A stretch of DNA of 64,000 nucleotides from Acidovorax sp. sic0104. Its GTDB lineage: Bacteria > Pseudomonadota > Gammaproteobacteria > Burkholderiales > Burkholderiaceae_C. The stretch is from positions 175,090 through 239,089 of the forward strand of contig NZ_JAHUWH010000009.1 of the NCBI RefSeq assembly GCF_019219095.1, written 5' to 3'. Position numbers and translations under genes: made by a program. Below are positions 60,915 to 64,000 of the stretch, in pieces. The notes below the pieces were generated by a model. The model ran no database searches and had not been told where the DNA came from. It saw only the letters and a list, made by a program, of their open reading frames with translations. Each line of letters starts with the position of its first letter. The stretch's first letter is position 1.

Positions 60915-61542
60915 CGCCGGCCTCCTTGTTCAGTGCGGTCCATACCTTGCTCTCTGGAGTGAGCTGCTGCTCAAGATTTGTCCGCAGCTGGCCGCGCGCG
61001 ATGAGCGCACGGACCATCTGTTCGTCGCCCAAAAGTACCGATAGCTCCGCCGTTGTATAAAGCCGGTGGTTGCTCAGACCATTCACGACTGAATGCACGC
61101 TCGTGTCAATCCGGACGGCTCTCGTGGCCTTCCATAGCTCTTCTAGATTGGTGTGTAGCGGCTCCCGGCGAATTTGCTCCTCGCTGAGAATTCGATAGCT
61201 ACGCCCTTGCTCGGCGAACCGAAGGGCGATCAGTTCGAGCTTTCGCTTGATCTTGGTGCGCGAAAGATCAACTTTGCGTTTCACTTCGATCCATGCCTCG
61301 CTTCCGTCGGCGAGGCGGAGCAAGAAGTCTGGATAGCAGATTCGGACTTTTCCGCATTCGTCGTAGTACGTCTCTTCGCTGGGCTGTTCCTGGTACCACG
61401 CAATGAGCGGGTGCAACTCGAACAGCAGCGCTGCATCTCGCTCAAGAGGCGTTTCCCAATGAACCTGCTTTTGCAGTTTTTTGCTGGGAAACTTTCCCCG
61501 GATGCCGCGCCCGCTGCGGGTTATGACTTTTCTTGCTCTCAT
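60895..61542 (-). CDS. tnsA: TnsA-type endonuclease
   Basis: 215 residues from ATG 61542; an upstream TTG at 61593 is an alternative. The restriction-like fold has catalytic E in LERDAALLFELHPL, D in CYPDFLLRLADG and the ExK motif in AWIEVKRKVD, in TnsA order. It cuts the 5' strands so that the element moves by cut-and-paste. Its C-terminal domain follows (HTNLEELWKATRAV). It is the first gene of the operon. Confidence 0.92.
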   Translation of the reverse strand: MRARKVITRSGRGIRGKFPSKKLQKQVHWETPLERDAALLFELHPLIAWYQEQPSEETYYDECGKVRICYPDFLLRLADGSEAWIEVKRKVDLSRTKIKRKLELIALRFAEQGRSYRILSEEQIRREPLHTNLEELWKATRAVRIDTSVHSVVNGLSNHRLYTTAELSVLLGDEQMVRALIARGQLRTNLEQQLTPESKVWTALNKEAGDGAFLL

Positions 61543-62038
61543 GTTTTTCTTTGAGGAATGGTCGGGCCTGCCCCCGTAAAAAGTGAGGGGCAAATGCCGT
61601 TGAAATAAATGAACTGGACTGCGAACCGCCGCCTTTCGATGGTCGTAGGCAGGGGTCGCAGGGTGTCAGGTGACGGCGAAGGCCGTCTCAGGTCATTGGT
61701 TTGCAGTCATGTTTTCACTCCACTGCGCCGGAGGGGCGCGCACATAGCCACCGCCGCTGTGCGGCGGACGAAGTTGGGCTTTTGGGGGGAGTGGGAGAGC
61801 AGTACGTAGGCGCGAGCTGGCCCGCAGCGCTCGCGCTTGACAGCGCGTCTGTACGTTTAGACAATGCAGACAAGCAGAACCATTTGCTTGCACGTCAAAA
61901 CGCCCCGCTACCGCGTCAACGGTTTCGGGGCGTTGTGCTTTCCCAGCTGGCAGTTACGGCGACATGCTGGGCTCCTTGAGAGAGATTGGTTGTATCTTCA
62001 TTGCGGGGAAGGCAGCCTTGGGCTGCCGAGAAATGAAT
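61543..62038. other. Non-coding region right of Tn7-like operon
   Basis: Holds GACGGC/GCCGTC (61672-61687) and CCGCCG/CGGCGG (61751-61767) hairpins, the ATTGGTTTGCA motif, and a TTGACA box at 61837. The right transposon end is expected here. CGCCCCG/CGGGGCG at 61901-61932 acts as a minus-strand terminator for the gene starting at 62317. Confidence 0.5.
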
Positions 62039-62317
62039 TTATGGCTGTTCGGACTGGCTGTCTGCCAAGTCGGTCATAGGTGGGGTGTGAGCAAACCGAA
62101 GTTCATCGGCATTGCCAAGCAGACCGGGTTTCAGACCCAGTAAAACTGCGATTTCGTGGCTTTGACCTCGGATGGCAGCCTTGCGTCCGGCAAGGATTTG
62201 ATAGGTCAATTGGGCGGAAACGCCGTGCGCACGTGCCCACTCACTTACGCTGATCCCTCGTTTTTTGAACTCAGCACGGACGTCCTCAATAGTACAAACT
62301 GGTACGATCTGCTGCAT
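62039..62317 (-). CDS. Small phage-like HTH protein
   Basis: 92 residues. EFKKRGISVSEWARAHGVSA, QLTYQILAGRKAAIRGQSHE forms an HTH core found in small regulators of Mu-like and other prophages. It is divergent from the Xre-type repressor gene, with overlapping start regions, like a lysis/lysogeny switch. A hairpin terminator lies ~105 bp after the stop. Confidence 0.75.
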   Translation of the reverse strand: MQQIVPVCTIEDVRAEFKKRGISVSEWARAHGVSAQLTYQILAGRKAAIRGQSHEIAVLLGLKPGLLGNADELRFAHTPPMTDLADSQSEQP

Positions 62318-62819
62318 GATGGTGCAAAAAACTGGTCTAAAAAATGAGTATGTTCAAAATAATGAACATCATAGCGACCTGGCCGGCCACGTCAACGCGC
62401 CTTCGTTTGGAAAGCGGTTGAGGGAAGAACGTGAGCGACTAGGTTTTAGTCAAGCGCAATTCGCGGAAGCGGGCGGAGTGGGGCGCACGACACAGCACAC
62501 TTATGAGACCGACATCCGCAAACCAGATTTGTCATATCTGGAAAGGCTGCGCGGCATCGGTGTGGACTACCACTACTTGGTGCTCGGCTCGCGACAGGTC
62601 GCTCATGGCCGCGACACGTTGGCAGTCAGCTGCTCTGCGCTGATTAGTATTTACCGGATCGTGGATGAGTTCTGCGTGGATGAGGACGGTGTGGCGTTGC
62701 CACTGGAGATCCGAATTCGATTCTTTCAATTCTTATTTGCATCACTCAAGGACAAAAGCAGTCAGGACCAGAGCTTGGATTCATTGCGTAATGAGCTGCG
62801 CAGGCTGACGGGCACTTGA
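62316..62819 (+). CDS. Xre-type repressor-like protein
   Basis: 167 residues from ATG 62316 (or 62319). The HTH is FGKRLREERERLGFSQAQFA, GGVGRTTQHTYETDIRKPDL. A C-terminal helical domain follows, with no LexA-type peptidase motif seen. Its early codons contain a TGTTCA-TGAACA palindrome, so the true start may lie later. Stop overlaps the next start (TGATG). Confidence 0.72.
   Translation: MMVQKTGLKNEYVQNNEHHSDLAGHVNAPSFGKRLREERERLGFSQAQFAEAGGVGRTTQHTYETDIRKPDLSYLERLRGIGVDYHYLVLGSRQVAHGRDTLAVSCSALISIYRIVDEFCVDEDGVALPLEIRIRFFQFLFASLKDKSSQDQSLDSLRNELRRLTGT
62351..62368. promoter_or_regulatory. 18-bp operator-like palindrome
   Basis: TGTTCA and TGAACA flank AAATAA, at the divergent start region of two HTH genes. 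A probable repressor site. Confidence 0.55.
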
Positions 62820-63457
62820 TGATGGCTGTTGCTTCTAGATTGAAGGATGCGGCCAAGGGGTTTCTTAAAGCGCGTGATCGCTTTTGGTCCGGCGTCTGGT
62901 GGACAGAATGGCAGATTCGGCGCAATGAGAGAAAGCTGGCAGAGGCTTTGGAGGAGTTCGGTGAGGACTCAATGCCCGTGCGTCAGCTCACTGAGCGGCT
63001 TCGCAAGCTCGTAAAAGGCGCTAGGTACTGGAGACCTTCCGATCCTGTTGTCATTCGCGTCCTTGAGGCTGGCGAACGGGCCGGGGCATCCAGGTCTGAC
63101 CTTCGCGTTCTGGCTCTGAACCGCGATGTCGTTCGCGTCAGCGACAAGGTGCAGGTTCGTCGAGGTTGGGGCTACACGCTTCTCGCGATGTCTGCTCTGG
63201 GGATTTTTCTGGCAATTTGGCTGATGCTGATGGCCCAAGTCGTCTCGTCACCTGCTAGGTGGGAGGTCAGGGCCGCCGTTGCTGGAGGGTTGACGTTCCT
63301 CTTTTGGCTGATCTGGCCCGGATGGGGCTTGTATACGACTCGTGCGCTTGACGCTGCAGCGAGCGCGGGCGAAACCATTGAGCGCCTTGGGGAGCAGCAC
63401 AACGTCGAGAGTGCTACTGTCATTTCAATGCAAGAGCAGCGTCAGCATCAACGTTAG
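62819..63457 (+). CDS. Two-helix membrane protein
   Basis: 212 residues. Soluble helical N-terminal half (RNERKLAEALEEFGEDSMPV), then two membrane helices at ~122-145 (GYTLLAMSALGIFLAIWLML) and ~155-175 (AAVAGGLTFLFWLIWPGW). No known family. It overlaps the repressor stop and so is its operon partner. Could be an exclusion protein of a mobile element. Confidence 0.65.
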   Translation: MMAVASRLKDAAKGFLKARDRFWSGVWWTEWQIRRNERKLAEALEEFGEDSMPVRQLTERLRKLVKGARYWRPSDPVVIRVLEAGERAGASRSDLRVLALNRDVVRVSDKVQVRRGWGYTLLAMSALGIFLAIWLMLMAQVVSSPARWEVRAAVAGGLTFLFWLIWPGWGLYTTRALDAAASAGETIERLGEQHNVESATVISMQEQRQHQR

Positions 63458-63586
63458 CTCTGCAGCGATTCTCACTAACGCGGTCTCTTCACAAACGGAT
63501 GGTATAGATGAACACTGTCTGGTGATACGTGTCTTGCCCAATACAGTTCGGTTGCAACCAGGACGCAATGGATTGGTTGAGCGCGG

Positions 63587-63874
63587 TTACCGAATACGCC
63601 TGCCGCGTCTGGTAACCCGATCAAAGGTAAACACATGCTCCTGAGGTGACTCCACGCAACAGCCAAATAGCCGACGCCGTTCGTGTCCCTCCCCGTAACG
63701 CAACTCAACCGCTGCTGAGCATTCGGGACAAGTGGCGGTATACCGAACCAAACCGATAACGCGCTCGTCCCCCGCCCTAAAGCTTTCCAGTTGAGCGGGG
63801 GCTTCCCTCCAACTGACCAGCACCTCCGACGCCGGAGCGATTCGATCTAAAAGCAGCCACCAGCCATCGCGGAT
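63587..63874 (-). pseudogene. Gene truncated by IS3-family insertion
   Basis: The C-terminal ~95 residues of an unknown protein (IRDGWWLLLDRIAPASEVLV, YTATCPECSAAVELRYGE, FTFDRVTRRGRRIR), with one CxxC. The frame runs upstream into the IS inverted repeat at 63875, so its start was lost or lies beyond the IS. No function assigned. Confidence 0.6.
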
Positions 63875-64000
63875 TGAATCGCCCCGGTTTTTGAGGAGGC
63901 TCAACACTCTGAGAGGATTGAGCCATGAAGAAGACGAACAAGTTCTCGCCCGAGGTGCGTGAGCGCGCGGTGAGGATGGTGCAGGAGCAGCGCGGGGAGT
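63875..64000 (+). mobile_element. IS3-family element, left part only
   Basis: The terminal repeat starts TGAATCGCCCCGGTTTTTGA at 63875, followed by the transposase OrfA gene 49 bp later. The rest lies outside the window. Confidence 0.75.
63924..64000 (+). CDS. IS3-family transposase OrfA, start only
   Basis: The visible 25 codons read MKKTNKFSPEVRERAVRMVQ and onward, the standard beginning of the HTH protein OrfA in IS3 elements. It is truncated by the window edge. AGAGGA ribosome site before the ATG. Confidence 0.85.

Larger units (their letters stand above)
55329..61542 (-). mobile_element. Tn7-like transposition operon (TnsA-TnsB-TnsC-TniQ-TniQ)
   Basis: Five genes overlap or nearly touch, so they form one operon read leftward. 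The presence of TnsA separates it from Tn402/Tn5053-type elements. By analogy to Tn7, the near end should lie right of 61542 and the cargo on the left. Ends could not be fixed from the sequence: ATTGGTTTGCA near 61694-61705 matches a motif in the left repeat cluster at 36.8 kb in inverted orientation. Confidence 0.88.

Noticed and set aside
55329..61542. CRISPR-associated transposon
   Set aside because: TnsABC and TniQ are present but no cas gene or repeat-spacer array is visible in the window.
61864..62079. 71-codon plus-strand frame in the region right of TnsA
   Set aside because: It spans a terminator hairpin and overlaps the minus-strand HTH gene; no family features.

Overview
The window is high-GC betaproteobacterial DNA. 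The gene set (ECF42 sigma factor with DGPF-type partners, PHB-depolymerase-like esterase, DUF72, DUF4148, DUF3297, an HU protein of the Burkholderiales type) and four copies of a short dispersed repeat point to Comamonadaceae, probably Acidovorax or a close relative. This assignment is inference from gene families, not from a marker gene.

Positions 1 to about 36,700 look like ordinary chromosome. In order: the C-terminal-truncated end of a WG-repeat protein; an ECF42 cluster (DGPF/YCII protein, SRPBCC, VOC, sigma factor); a GFA protein; an RNase HI-like protein; DUF3297; a DEDDh exonuclease; a polyhydroxyalkanoate depolymerase-like esterase; a CopG-type regulator with its own operator cluster; and a DinG-type helicase. 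A c-di-GMP-I riboswitch at about 13,741-13,824 then leads an operon of an unknown protein, a small Ras-like GTPase and two roadblock proteins. After this come a HAD phosphatase, a radical SAM protein, a gamma carbonic anhydrase, a TetR regulator divergent from a metallo-hydrolase, a MocR regulator divergent from OsmC/PaiB genes, and homoserine dehydrogenase behind a leader-peptide attenuator. The block ends with DUF72, a two-component system, a CcdA/thioredoxin/serine hydrolase group, OsmC, ferredoxin, acylphosphatase, and a broken MazG-like gene.

From about 36,730 to the end base composition falls and the content becomes accessory. The left edge holds a repeat cluster, then an operon of a large serine recombinase and two ParB-like proteins. 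Next come cargo genes: a patatin lipoprotein, small membrane and unknown proteins, two Xre/MbcA-type antitoxin-like proteins, a SAK-type HAD protein, a DnaN fragment, a dead IS200-type element, HNH, GIY-YIG and HEPN-like proteins, a secreted zinc phospholipase-like protein, HU, a secreted endonuclease and DUF4148. At 55,329-61,542 lies a complete Tn7-like transposition operon (TnsA, TnsB, TnsC, short TniQ, long TniQ/TnsD-like), transcribed leftward. Beyond it are a divergent pair of small phage-like DNA-binding proteins, a two-helix membrane protein, and a gene cut by an IS3-family element that runs off the window.

The strongest items for follow-up are the Tn7-like element with two TniQ proteins and defence-flavoured cargo, the riboswitch-controlled GTPase/roadblock operon, the recombinase-ParB-ParB module, and the threonine/isoleucine-type attenuator ahead of hom. 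No tRNA, rRNA, CRISPR array or cas gene was seen.
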